DNA of 17,061 nt, from contig JBBDIE010000147.1 in NCBI GenBank assembly GCA_040880545.1, positions 1 to 17,061 on the forward strand, in the 5' to 3' direction. The stretch comes from M55B112 sp040880545 (lineage in GTDB: Bacteria; Bacteroidota; Bacteroidia; Bacteroidales; GCA-2748055). The notes below the pieces were generated by a model that searched no databases, was not told the DNA's origin, and saw only the letters and a program-made list of their open reading frames with translations. Below, one piece after another: positions 1-7,732 of the stretch; positions within the stretch are counted from its first letter, which is position 1, and every line of letters begins with the position of its first letter. The position numbers and the translations under genes are program-made.

Positions 1-78
1 CTCTTACCATTCCGAACAGAGAAGTTAAGCTCATCAGCGCTGATGGTACTGCATTTGTGGGAGAGTAAGTCGTTGCCT
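1..78 (+). rRNA. rrf: 5S ribosomal RNA, 3' part
   Basis: The first ~78 bases match the 3' two thirds of a bacterial 5S rRNA. They include the conserved CCATTCCGAACAGAGAAGTTAAGC-type block near positions 8-30, then the GATGGTACTGC and GTGGGAGAGTA segments, and end in GTCGTTGCC. The 5' part lies outside the window. The 3' end is placed near 78 by similarity to other 5S molecules and could be off by one or two bases. A perfect terminator hairpin starts 12 bases later, so this is the end of an rRNA operon; the 16S and 23S genes would be expected to the left. Confidence 0.93.
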
Positions 79-89
79 ATCTTTTATTA

Positions 90-123
90 ATCCTGTTCCG
101 GTTTTCCGGAACAGGATTTTTTT
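90..123 (+). terminator. Rho-independent terminator of the rRNA operon
   Basis: A perfect 12-bp stem (90-101 pairs with 106-117: ATCCTGTTCCGG / CCGGAACAGGAT) closes a TTTT loop and runs directly into a seven-T tract (117-123). It lies just downstream of the 5S rRNA on the same strand, so it most likely ends the rRNA transcript and insulates the porin gene from rRNA-level transcription. Confidence 0.93.
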
Positions 124-240
124 ATTAACAACTTTGCCAGCCAATTATCTCCTTTTTTTACCCATTTATACTGTTCCTGACTCGCAGCCCTGTATAACTT
201 TATAATCTTTCTCCATGGAAGTCCGTTATCTTTATACTGT

Positions 241-2211
241 ATGTTGGTGAAACCTTTTTTAATACATATGGTCCTCCTGTCGATGATCCTTACTACCGGG
301 GTCAACGCACAAGTTGTGGATACTTCCAAAACAATCAACGCCTGGAAACTTTTTCATAATTACTCCAGGTTCGAAGATACCAGATTGGATACTTCACTTT
401 TTGAACTGCACCAGCATTTCAGCCCCCTCAACAGAAATGGTATTGCCTACGAACACCTGGGTATCCTGGGTCATGCTGCACAAAACCTATACGTGTTCGA
501 CAGACCGGCCACAAACCAATTTCTTTTCGGGTCCGCTATGCAACCCTATCTGGCAAACCCAGACCGTACAACTTTCTACAATACACGTAAACCATTCACG
601 GAACTCATTTACAGCAATATCCTTGGAGTGGAATGGAACGAGGAGACGGTCAGGTTCCTTCATACCCAAAATATGGACCCTTTTACCAATATCGGTATCG
701 ATTTTGAAGTTATCGCTGGGAAGGAACTTTATAACAACGAAGAGAGCAGGGTCGCTAAATTTACACTTTTTGGAAGCCGTGCAAAAGAAAAATATTCCGC
801 TTTCGGTACTTTTCACCTGAATAAGTTCATTAACAAAGAAAACGGTGGACTCGATGATCCGGGGTCGTTCCGCAGAGACAGCCTCAGCGATAACTGGAAC
901 TACCCGATGAAACTCCAGAATGCGCTATCGGGCTATACCAGGTTGCAGTTTTTCTATACCCAGAAATTGATGTTGTCTAAAAAAAAGGTTGTTACCGACT
1001 CTCTTGATGTAACTACGGTATCTGGCAGGAATATCTCGCTGAATCACCAGTTTATGGCCGAAAGAAATTCCAGAACCTATGAAGATCAGTTTAATTTACA
1101 ACAAGTGCCTGGGTTCTATGATAATTTCTACTATTTCAATGGTGATATCAAAGATTCTGTGGTATTCGACAGGATATCAAATACCATCCAGTTTGTGTTG
1201 GGTGACCCATATACCGATAAACTTTCTGCCAGGGTTTATGCAGGCCATGAATTTACCCGTTACGGTCAAAGATCCCCTGAGAAGTTTAAGGTTTTCTCCC
1301 ACAATGATACTGTCAGTGAAGTTCCGCTGGTTCTCGATTCCATTTTTAAAGACACTGCTTCAACAGCCTTTCATAACAACTTTTTCAATGAATTGTTCGT
1401 TGGCTTTCACATGGCAGGACCTCCGGGGAATAAATGGTACTGGAATATCGACGGAAAATACTATTTGGCAGGGTATTACAGAAACAATTTCAAGGTAAAT
1501 GCAACTTTTTCACGACAGATTTTCAAAAACTACAGGCTCGGATTAAGCGGGAATATCGAAAACAGTAATGTAAGTTATTTTCATAACCATTATTCCTCAG
1601 CATTTTTCAGGTGGGACAACGACTTTAGCGCTTCACAGCTCATGAGAGGCGAAGCATTTCTTACCAGTGAGGAACAACATTTCGATGCGGTTTTATCAGC
1701 GGGTATATGGACCAATTACCTCTTTTGGGATGAGAATGCATTACCAGCGCAGTATGAATCACCCATTTACCTCTTAACAGGAAAACTTAAAAAACGATTT
1801 AAAATATCAGGATTTAATTCACGCAATACACTGATGGTGCAGTATACAACTGCTGAAGAAGTGCTCAGGCTGCCCCTTGTGGCCCTGAAAACATCCAATT
1901 ACTGGGAGCAGACGCTTTTTAAAGGCGCTCTGACGGCACAGATTGGTATAGATCTCTATATTACAACTCCTTATATGGGCAATGCTTATATGCCCGCGAC
2001 AGGGGTGTTTTACCTGCAAAATAACGAAATGATCGGCGGATTTCCCTTCGCCGATGCATTTCTTAATTTTAGAATTAAAAGAACCAGAATTTTCGGATCC
2101 TATAATAATGGATTTGCAGGGATTTTAAATAATAACTACTTCACAGCTGCCGAATACCCTACAAAACCAGGTTTTTTCAGGTTCGGACTCGCATGGACAT
2201 TTTATGACTAA
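241..2211 (+). CDS. Putative outer-membrane porin (Porin_10-like)
   Basis: The 656-residue product begins with a signal peptide (hydrophobic residues 5-20, likely cleavage after VNA, residue 23). The rest looks like an outer-membrane beta-barrel: alternating aromatic and polar strands, many Tyr/Phe/Asn, and an aromatic last segment (RFGLAWTFYD). The overall sequence resembles the ~650-residue proteins annotated as 'putative porin' (Porin_10) throughout the Bacteroidota, including NAWKLFHNYSRFEDT near the N-terminus and FGSRAKEKYSAFGTF in the middle. It probably forms a diffusion channel, but its substrate is unknown. The ATG at 241 is the only in-frame ATG between the upstream stop (178) and the signal peptide; Met10 is a possible shorter start. 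There is no Shine-Dalgarno. The nearest promoter-like site is a 7/8 match to TAnnTTTG at 195-202 (TAACTTTA), which is weak. mltF follows on the same strand after 72 bases, so the two may be cotranscribed. Confidence 0.85.
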   Translation: MLVKPFLIHMVLLSMILTTGVNAQVVDTSKTINAWKLFHNYSRFEDTRLDTSLFELHQHFSPLNRNGIAYEHLGILGHAAQNLYVFDRPATNQFLFGSAMQPYLANPDRTTFYNTRKPFTELIYSNILGVEWNEETVRFLHTQNMDPFTNIGIDFEVIAGKELYNNEESRVAKFTLFGSRAKEKYSAFGTFHLNKFINKENGGLDDPGSFRRDSLSDNWNYPMKLQNALSGYTRLQFFYTQKLMLSKKKVVTDSLDVTTVSGRNISLNHQFMAERNSRTYEDQFNLQQVPGFYDNFYYFNGDIKDSVVFDRISNTIQFVLGDPYTDKLSARVYAGHEFTRYGQRSPEKFKVFSHNDTVSEVPLVLDSIFKDTASTAFHNNFFNELFVGFHMAGPPGNKWYWNIDGKYYLAGYYRNNFKVNATFSRQIFKNYRLGLSGNIENSNVSYFHNHYSSAFFRWDNDFSASQLMRGEAFLTSEEQHFDAVLSAGIWTNYLFWDENALPAQYESPIYLLTGKLKKRFKISGFNSRNTLMVQYTTAEEVLRLPLVALKTSNYWEQTLFKGALTAQIGIDLYITTPYMGNAYMPATGVFYLQNNEMIGGFPFADAFLNFRIKRTRIFGSYNNGFAGILNNNYFTAAEYPTKPGFFRFGLAWTFYD

Positions 2212-2283
2212 TAAATGTTCCAAAACATTTCGGCACGTTTTTTGTTAAAGGATGTGACGTTGCGACAAGTAAAAAAGTTCGCT

Positions 2284-3762
2284 ATGAAATTGAAGACAAT
2301 TAAAATAGTTATTGCAGTATCAATTATGTTGCTCACACCCGTGTTATTTGACGCGTGTGGAAAAAAGCAGCATACTGACGAATATCATTCAGGTAAAGAG
2401 ACGTCAACGATGACCGATCTCGACAGGATACGTGAGAAAGGCAGACTGGTAGTAGCCGCAGATTATAACTCCACCAGCTATTTCATTTATCGTGGACAGC
2501 CCATGGGTTACCAGTACCAGATGCTGCAGGAATTAGCCAACTACCTCGATCTCAGACTCGATGTACAGGTTACCAACAATATCGAAGAAACATTCAGCCA
2601 ACTGAATGAAGGAAATATCGATCTGATCGCTATTAATCTTACAGTTACAGGCGACAGGAAGAACAGGGTGGCGTTTACCTATCCTCATACCCAAACAAGA
2701 CAGGTACTGGTTCAGCGGATGCCGGAAAGTTACGCAAGACTGAACCGTTTACAACTGGAAGATTCATTGATACGTAACCAGCTTGACCTTGGTGGTAAAA
2801 CTGTATATGTACAGAAGGGATCAGTTTACGCGGAGCGATTGAGAACTCTCTCCAACGAAATTGGTTCGGAGATTATTATCGAATCGGTACCTATTGAAGC
2901 AGAACAGCTTGTGCAGATGGTGGCAAGGGGGGAGATCGAATATACTGTGTCAGATGAGAATGTGGCACTGGTAAACAAAACCTATTTTCCCATCCTGGAT
3001 GTGCAAACGGCTGTTTCTTTCCCGCAAAATCTTGCATGGGCAGTCCGCAAGGATTCGGATGCATTAAAGGATGAAATTGATGCATGGATGATGGATTTCA
3101 GAAAATCAACCAGGTATGCCATAATCTATAATAAATACTTCAGGAACCAACATACCGCATCTATTGTTTCCAGCGACTATTATGTGCTGGGAAGTGGGAA
3201 AATTTCCAGGTACGATGAGGTTATTAAAAGAGAAAGCGAGCGTATTGGCTGGGACTGGCGATTGGTATCGTCCATGATATACCAGGAATCGCGGTTTAAT
3301 CCGGGAGCCATCTCCTGGGCTGGCGCTTTTGGCTTGATGCAATTGATGCCTTCAACAGCCGGACGTTTTGGTGTTAGCCGTAACTCGTCTCCCGAATCGC
3401 ATATTCGTGCCGGGGCCAGCTTTATAAAATGGCTCGATAAAAGATTTGAGGATGAAATTCCGGAACCGGTTGAACGGACCAAATTTGTGTTGGCGGCCTA
3501 CAATGTGGGTAAAGGACACGTGGATGATGCAAGAAGACTGGCCGAAAAATATGGAAACGATCCAAACGTGTGGGAAGGTAGTGTTGAAAACTGGCTGTTG
3601 AATAAATCACAGCCCAGGTATTTCCGTGATCCGGTAGTGAAACACGGGTACGCAAGGGGAATTGAAACCACCAACTATGTAAAACAGGTGATGGATCGTT
3701 ATGATCACTATAAGAATATCGCCGACGAAGGGTTGCTTGCTAGTTTCCAATCAAAGCCATAA
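2284..3762 (+). CDS. mltF: Membrane-bound lytic murein transglycosylase F (MltF)
   Basis: This is a two-domain envelope enzyme. Residues ~53-285 form a periplasmic solute-binding-protein type 3 domain (starting GRLVVAADYN, with DLIAINLTVTGDRK). Residues ~315-440 form a lysozyme-like SLT domain that cleaves peptidoglycan glycan strands to 1,6-anhydroMurNAc ends. The catalytic Glu is Glu335 in IYQESRFNP, followed by GAFGLMQLMPSTA and the LAAYNVGKGHV motif. At 492 residues, length and domain order fit MltF. I chose the ATG at 2284 because it begins a lipoprotein-like signal (MKLKTIKIV, hydrophobic core, Cys25). An in-frame ATG at 2215 would add 23 polar residues ahead of it. The lipobox (LFDAC) is atypical, with Phe and Asp at -3 and -2, so lipidation is likely but not certain. 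The last 23 bases overlap the convergent NUDIX gene. Confidence 0.92.
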   Translation: MKLKTIKIVIAVSIMLLTPVLFDACGKKQHTDEYHSGKETSTMTDLDRIREKGRLVVAADYNSTSYFIYRGQPMGYQYQMLQELANYLDLRLDVQVTNNIEETFSQLNEGNIDLIAINLTVTGDRKNRVAFTYPHTQTRQVLVQRMPESYARLNRLQLEDSLIRNQLDLGGKTVYVQKGSVYAERLRTLSNEIGSEIIIESVPIEAEQLVQMVARGEIEYTVSDENVALVNKTYFPILDVQTAVSFPQNLAWAVRKDSDALKDEIDAWMMDFRKSTRYAIIYNKYFRNQHTASIVSSDYYVLGSGKISRYDEVIKRESERIGWDWRLVSSMIYQESRFNPGAISWAGAFGLMQLMPSTAGRFGVSRNSSPESHIRAGASFIKWLDKRFEDEIPEPVERTKFVLAAYNVGKGHVDDARRLAEKYGNDPNVWEGSVENWLLNKSQPRYFRDPVVKHGYARGIETTNYVKQVMDRYDHYKNIADEGLLASFQSKP

Positions 3763-4354
3763 ATTCTGAAAGCATCATAGCTGTTGCTCCCCAGATCATC
3801 TCACCTGAAATATCAAAATACGGCGTGGTCACCGGTACTCCATGGCGATCAAAATTTCCGGTTCTAATATTTTCCGGATCTGTTATCTCCCTGATTGTCG
3901 GGCAGATCAAATATTGAACTTCGGTTGAGTCAGGTTTGAAATCGGGCACATCACCAACCCAACCCACAAACGGGTGAACACAAAAATTACTTACCGCTAT
4001 ATAGAGGGGTGTCAATGAACCAAGCACCTCAACAGATAAAGCAGGTACTCCTGTCTCCTCTTCAGTTTCACGAAGTGCGGTGCTTACAAAACCTGTATCA
4101 AACGGCTCATTCATCCCCCCGGGAAAACTAACCTGTCCGCTATGTGGGCCTTTGTATTCATTGCGTTTAATGAATACGGTTCTTAATTCACCACCATCAG
4201 GATACAACAACAAAAGTACCGAAGCATCCGAGCAACCCTCTTCAGGCGTAAATTTCATTTTCACTTCCGGGGCCATCCGCTCCTGGGCCGCTCTGCCAGG
4301 CAGCCTGCCTGACAATAACTCAACAAGTTTCTCCTTATTTAAATTCTCAATCAT
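3740..4354 (-). CDS. NUDIX hydrolase, CoA pyrophosphatase type
   Basis: The 204-residue product is predicted to be cytoplasmic, with no signal peptide. It carries the signature of the CoA-pyrophosphatase (NudL / YeaB, former UPF0035) branch: FIKRNEYKGPHSGQVSFPGG at residues 61-80, then the NUDIX box with RETEEETGV at 95-103 (metal-binding RETEEE, including Glu98-Glu100). Asp86 stands where other NudL-type boxes also have Asp. Enzymes of this group hydrolyse CoA and its derivatives to 3',5'-ADP and a phosphopantetheine; the actual substrate here is inferred from family only. Its 3' end overlaps mltF by 23 bases in opposite orientation. Its start is divergent from the 201-residue membrane protein gene across a 50-bp spacer, so both would be driven from that short region. 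Confidence 0.88.
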   Translation of the reverse strand: MIENLNKEKLVELLSGRLPGRAAQERMAPEVKMKFTPEEGCSDASVLLLLYPDGGELRTVFIKRNEYKGPHSGQVSFPGGMNEPFDTGFVSTALRETEEETGVPALSVEVLGSLTPLYIAVSNFCVHPFVGWVGDVPDFKPDSTEVQYLICPTIREITDPENIRTGNFDRHGVPVTTPYFDISGEMIWGATAMMLSEFMALIGN

Positions 4355-4404
4355 TAGGTATTCATCGAAAAATATTGGATTTTTGAATGAAACAAAGATA
4401 ACGC

Positions 4405-5010
4405 ATGATCCCTCAACTCAAGTTTATTTGTATAGTTTTAAGTCTGTTGATGGTCCCGGGACTCGCTGGGGCCCAGGAACAGCAAAACATTTTAGATCAA
4501 AACAGGATCGACAGTATTCAGCAACTGTTATCTGCCAGAATCAACCGGCAGTTGAACCAGGTTCAGGCAAGGTTTCAGAGCGAATTGAATGCGCAACGCA
4601 TTTTAGTGGATTCTCTCATTTCGGAGGTCAACCGGAGGGAAGCTGAAATAGTAAAACTTGAAAGTAAAAGCCAGGAGCTTACGCAACAATTGGCCAGAAC
4701 CAATCAGTCGGTCATTGCCAATCGAAGTACTATTTCTGCAGAGAAGGAACGGTTCCGGCGGATGTTCCTGATTTCAGGTTTTACGCTGCTGACCCTGGTT
4801 CTGGTTATCACACTACTTTATTTCCTGATGCTGATGAGACATACCGAACAGACGGAGCAGAAAATCAGCGCCCTGAGAAAATATACCTACCAGGAAATAG
4901 AGGTAACCAGGAACAGCCTGATAAAAAAAATAAAAAAACAGGTGAATAAGCTACGTACCAAACTTCCCAAAGAGAAGAAGACAGGAAGAAAAAAGCGCAG
5001 AAAGAAGTAG
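4405..5010 (+). CDS. Unrecognised signal-peptide, coiled-coil, single-pass membrane protein
   Basis: I do not recognise a family for this 201-residue protein. It has a signal peptide (residues 1-23, LAGA|Q cleavage) and a Gln/Glu/Arg-rich helical stretch at 30-115 with heptad-like spacing of Leu/Ile/Val. A 25-residue transmembrane helix follows (120-144, MFLISGFTLLTLVLVITLLYF). A second helical stretch (~148-170) leads to a strongly basic tail (GRKKRRKK at the end). If the signal is cleaved, the coiled coil is periplasmic and the basic tail cytoplasmic, where it could contact nucleic acid or phospholipid head groups; that is inference. It is divergent from the NUDIX gene (50 bp) and converges on the LolE-like permease with a 12-bp spacer. 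An imperfect -7 element, GATTTTTG (4378-4385, 7/8 to TAnnTTTG), lies 20 bases before the ATG. The signal sequence, amphipathic helix and clean boundaries support a real gene. Confidence 0.75.
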   Translation: MIPQLKFICIVLSLLMVPGLAGAQEQQNILDQNRIDSIQQLLSARINRQLNQVQARFQSELNAQRILVDSLISEVNRREAEIVKLESKSQELTQQLARTNQSVIANRSTISAEKERFRRMFLISGFTLLTLVLVITLLYFLMLMRHTEQTEQKISALRKYTYQEIEVTRNSLIKKIKKQVNKLRTKLPKEKKTGRKKRRKK

Positions 5011-5022
5011 TCATCCCATCGC

Positions 5023-6267
5023 TCAGTTAAACCGTATCGATTTTTCCGGGGATACCCTTGCGATAATCATTGAAGGTATTAGCAGGAATAGGAGGGTAGA
5101 GGCCAGCGTACCAACATTCAACAGGAGAATGTGCTGAAAATTCAGATTGATCGGAACTGTATCGAGGTAATATGATGACGGATCCAGGGTAATAATGTTG
5201 AATCTGTATTGCAGGAAACAGATCAGTAGTCCGATCAGGTTACCCCATATTAACCCCTTCAGTGCGAGATATCCCGATTGGTATAAAAATATCTTGCGGA
5301 TGGATGCATCTATGGTTCCCAGTCCTTTCAGAATCCCGATCATGTTTGTACGTTCCAGGATAAGGATCAACAGTCCGGAGATCATGTTGAAGCCTGCCAC
5401 AACCAACATGAGTATGATAATGATGATGACGTTCATATCCTGCAGATTCAGCCAGTCAAAGATCTGGTTGTATTTCTCAGTTACCGGAATCACCTTGAGG
5501 GCTGAACCATCTTCCGTAAAATCCAGTGCAGTAATGTCCCTGATCTGCCAGGCAGCTTCCTCTGCATCCCTGATGGAATGCAACATGATTTCATAACCGC
5601 TCACCTGGTTGGTGGTCCAGTTGTTCAATCGCTGAACATGCTTAATATCTGAGAATACATAGAGTTTATCAAACTCAACCAGGCTGGTACGGTAGATGCC
5701 TGAAATTGTGAAACTCCGTGCCCTGGGGGGGTCCTGGATAAAATACATATTAAACTTGTCGCCAACCTTCAGATTAAGCATGCTGGAAACCGATTCTGAG
5801 ATCAATACGTTGTTGGAACGCACACTGTCGTTGATACTTATTGGCTTTCCGGATACCAGGTTTTTATTAATAAAACCCCAGTCATAATCGGGTCCGGCTC
5901 CCTTCAATACAGCCCCCTGGATATTCTCATCGGTTTTTATTATTCCCGCCTTGATGGCAAAGATCTGCACCTGCTTCACCTGGGGCAGTGCCTCAATTTC
6001 TTCAAGTATAGGCAAATCTTTTCTCACCGGGGTGGTCTCATAAGAGGTGTTGGAATCCATGTTCACCAACTGAATATGAGAACCGAAACCGATCACCTTG
6101 TTGGAGATTTCACGTTTGAACCCGGTAACAATGGCCACTGCCACGATCATGACTGCCAGTCCAAGTGCGATGCCAAAAGTGGCGATACCTACAATGGAAC
6201 TTGAAAACCTTTTTTGGTCGCTCTTGTGGCCAATGATCCGCTTCGCTATGAAAAGTTCAGTATTCAA
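5023..6267 (-). CDS. ABC transporter permease, FtsX / LolC-LolE family
   Basis: This 414-residue inner-membrane permease has the standard LolC/E plan. There is one N-terminal transmembrane helix (~24-50, GIALGLAVMIVAVAIVTGF), a large periplasmic MacB-like core domain (~51-275), and three C-terminal helices (~278-305, ~330-355, ~375-402) forming the FtsX domain, ending in ARVSPEKSIRFN. Such permeases work with a LolD-type ATPase to release lipoproteins from the inner membrane to the chaperone LolA; no ATPase gene is in the window. The start is a TTG (6265-6267): an in-frame TGA lies two codons upstream, the first ATG is at residue 40 inside TM1, and residues 2-10 (NTELFIAKR) match the usual family N-terminus. 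It is divergent from the NamZ gene across 143 bp. Whether it is LolC, LolE or a homologue with another substrate cannot be decided from sequence. Confidence 0.87.
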   Translation of the reverse strand: MNTELFIAKRIIGHKSDQKRFSSSIVGIATFGIALGLAVMIVAVAIVTGFKREISNKVIGFGSHIQLVNMDSNTSYETTPVRKDLPILEEIEALPQVKQVQIFAIKAGIIKTDENIQGAVLKGAGPDYDWGFINKNLVSGKPISINDSVRSNNVLISESVSSMLNLKVGDKFNMYFIQDPPRARSFTISGIYRTSLVEFDKLYVFSDIKHVQRLNNWTTNQVSGYEIMLHSIRDAEEAAWQIRDITALDFTEDGSALKVIPVTEKYNQIFDWLNLQDMNVIIIIILMLVVAGFNMISGLLILILERTNMIGILKGLGTIDASIRKIFLYQSGYLALKGLIWGNLIGLLICFLQYRFNIITLDPSSYYLDTVPINLNFQHILLLNVGTLASTLLFLLIPSMIIARVSPEKSIRFN

Positions 6268-6372
6268 ATTTCAATCTATTCAGGGATTAAAAATAGTCAA
6301 CTTTAGCTGATTACGTGTAGCCGGAATCATATTCTTTATTTCATTCTTTCATTCCGATACTACTTTGTGGAT

Positions 6373-6388
6373 TAGCTTTGTATATTTG
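6373..6388 (+). promoter_or_regulatory. Two adjacent Bacteroidota -7 promoter elements before namZ
   Basis: TAGCTTTG (6373-6380) and TATATTTG (6381-6388) both match TAnnTTTG, the -7 element of the primary sigma factor of Bacteroidota, exactly and abut each other 23-38 bases ahead of the ATG at 6411. A well-placed -33 TTTG is not obvious: the one at 6364-6367 is only 13 bases from the second element, shorter than usual. Either site could direct transcription of the namZ-like gene with a short leader. Confidence 0.55.
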
Positions 6389-6410
6389 CAGCCAACACTG
6401 ATCAGTTTAT

Positions 6411-7574
6411 ATGCGGTACACACTCCTTGCATACCTGTTTTTCCTTCTTTCTTCCTGCAATGGACAAGAACAGCCAGTACAACCTGGTGCAGCACAGCTT
6501 GAAAAATTGCTGTCCGAAACAGAAGGGAAGAACATCGCGATTGTGGCCAATCAGTCCACCCTGTTAAATGGAAATCACCTGGTTGATACCTTATACAGGC
6601 TAAGCAGGGACCGATTTTCTGTTCGGAAAATATTTGCTCCGGAGCATGGGTTCCGGGGTGATGTGGACGATGGGGTTGCTGTATCCGACGATATTGATAA
6701 AGAGACAGGTATCCCTGTTATTTCGCTGTACGGGAGAAACAAAAAGCCCAACAAAGATCAACTTCAGGGGATTGACATGGTAATATTCGATATCCAGGAT
6801 GTAGGTGTACGGTTCTATACATTTATTTCAACATTGCATTACGTGATGGAAGCCTGCGCGGAAGAGCGGATACCGGTGGTAATTCTTGACCGGCCAAATC
6901 CCAATGGCAATTATGTTGACGGACCGCTGCTAGAACCGGAATTCCATTCATTTGTCGGCATGCACCCCATTCCTGTGGTACATGGGTTGACAATCGGGGA
7001 GCTGGCCATGATGATTAATGGTGAAAGGTGGCTGGAAGGTGGAATACGTTGTGAACTGAAGGTCATTCCCTGCCTGAATTATTCCAGGCACCGTGTATAT
7101 AAACTTCCGGTAAAACCTTCTCCCAACCTGCCCAATGAACATACAATTAAAATATATCCATCTACCTGCTTTTTCGAAGGGACAATTATAAGCGAGGGTA
7201 GGGGAACCCAATGGCCATTTGAGGTTTACGGACATCCGGAACTGCCGGGTGAATTTTCATTTACTCCGGTGGGTATTCCCGGTATGTCGATGTATCCCAA
7301 GTTGAAAGGGGAGACCTGTTACGGTGAGGATTTGAGGAGTTATGTACCTGAAGGGGGATGGAACAGGCTGGAGTTGAAATGGGTGATCGATGCCTATAAT
7401 AATTTTCCCCGGAAGGAGGATTTCTTCACCCCCTATTTTGACAAGCTGGCAGGCACTGCCAGGCTGCGCAAACAAATAGAAGAGGGGTGGACAATGGAAG
7501 AGATCCGGGAATCGTGGCAGGCGGACCTGGATGCATATAAGGCAATGCGTACAAAATATCTTATCTATGAGTAA
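6411..7574 (+). CDS. namZ: Exo-beta-N-acetylmuramidase NamZ-like lipoprotein (DUF1343)
   Basis: The 387-residue protein starts with a clear lipoprotein signal (LLSSC, lipidated Cys16), so it is predicted to sit on an envelope membrane. The body is a full-length DUF1343 / GH171 domain with its hallmark blocks: FAPEHGFRG (Glu78-His79), GIPVISLYG, DIQDVGVRFYTFISTLHYVM, DRPNPNG, VHGLTIGELA, PSPNLP and TIISEGRGTQWPFEVYGHP. Characterised members (Bacillus subtilis YbbC/NamZ and a Tannerella forsythia homologue) remove terminal MurNAc from the non-reducing end of peptidoglycan fragments, feeding MurNAc recycling. The start is fixed by the signal peptide and by two promoter-like elements just upstream. 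It is divergent from the LolE-like permease. No MurNAc kinase, etherase or transporter gene is adjacent. Family assignment is very secure; the exact substrate is inferred. Confidence 0.92.
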   Translation: MRYTLLAYLFFLLSSCNGQEQPVQPGAAQLEKLLSETEGKNIAIVANQSTLLNGNHLVDTLYRLSRDRFSVRKIFAPEHGFRGDVDDGVAVSDDIDKETGIPVISLYGRNKKPNKDQLQGIDMVIFDIQDVGVRFYTFISTLHYVMEACAEERIPVVILDRPNPNGNYVDGPLLEPEFHSFVGMHPIPVVHGLTIGELAMMINGERWLEGGIRCELKVIPCLNYSRHRVYKLPVKPSPNLPNEHTIKIYPSTCFFEGTIISEGRGTQWPFEVYGHPELPGEFSFTPVGIPGMSMYPKLKGETCYGEDLRSYVPEGGWNRLELKWVIDAYNNFPRKEDFFTPYFDKLAGTARLRKQIEEGWTMEEIRESWQADLDAYKAMRTKYLIYE

Positions 7575-7732
7575 ACACGATGATAGATGACTTAATTCCT
7601 TGAAAATATGAATTTAACCATGCTGCCCGAGGGTGCAATGCTTCAACTCACCATGCATATTTCCAGGTAATTTTTATGTGAATATCTTCAATCTTATTAA
7701 CTTGAGGAGGTTTAACCATAAATACCCCAACT

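Noticed and set aside
87..338. 83-codon minus-strand frame between the rRNA terminator and the porin start
   Set aside because: It reads through the terminator hairpin and into the porin signal peptide region and has no recognisable protein features.
2215..2283. Longer mltF start at the ATG at 2215
   Set aside because: It would put 23 mostly polar residues before a lipoprotein-type signal peptide. The segment also contains a small hairpin (AAATGTT, loop CCAA, AACATTT at 2213-2230) more typical of a leader.
4080..4646. 188-codon open frame on the plus strand over the NUDIX gene and the membrane-protein gene
   Set aside because: It overlaps two genes with clear domains or signals, and its translation lacks any recognisable motif or compositional logic. 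It is a shadow frame.
7608..7670. 20-codon ORF between namZ and the secreted repeat protein
   Set aside because: Too short, with no promoter, ribosome site or recognisable peptide; chance is sufficient.
7704..7710. GAGGAGG as a Shine-Dalgarno site
   Set aside because: It lies 22 bases before the ATG at 7733 with no nearer start codon, and this phylum rarely uses Shine-Dalgarno pairing.
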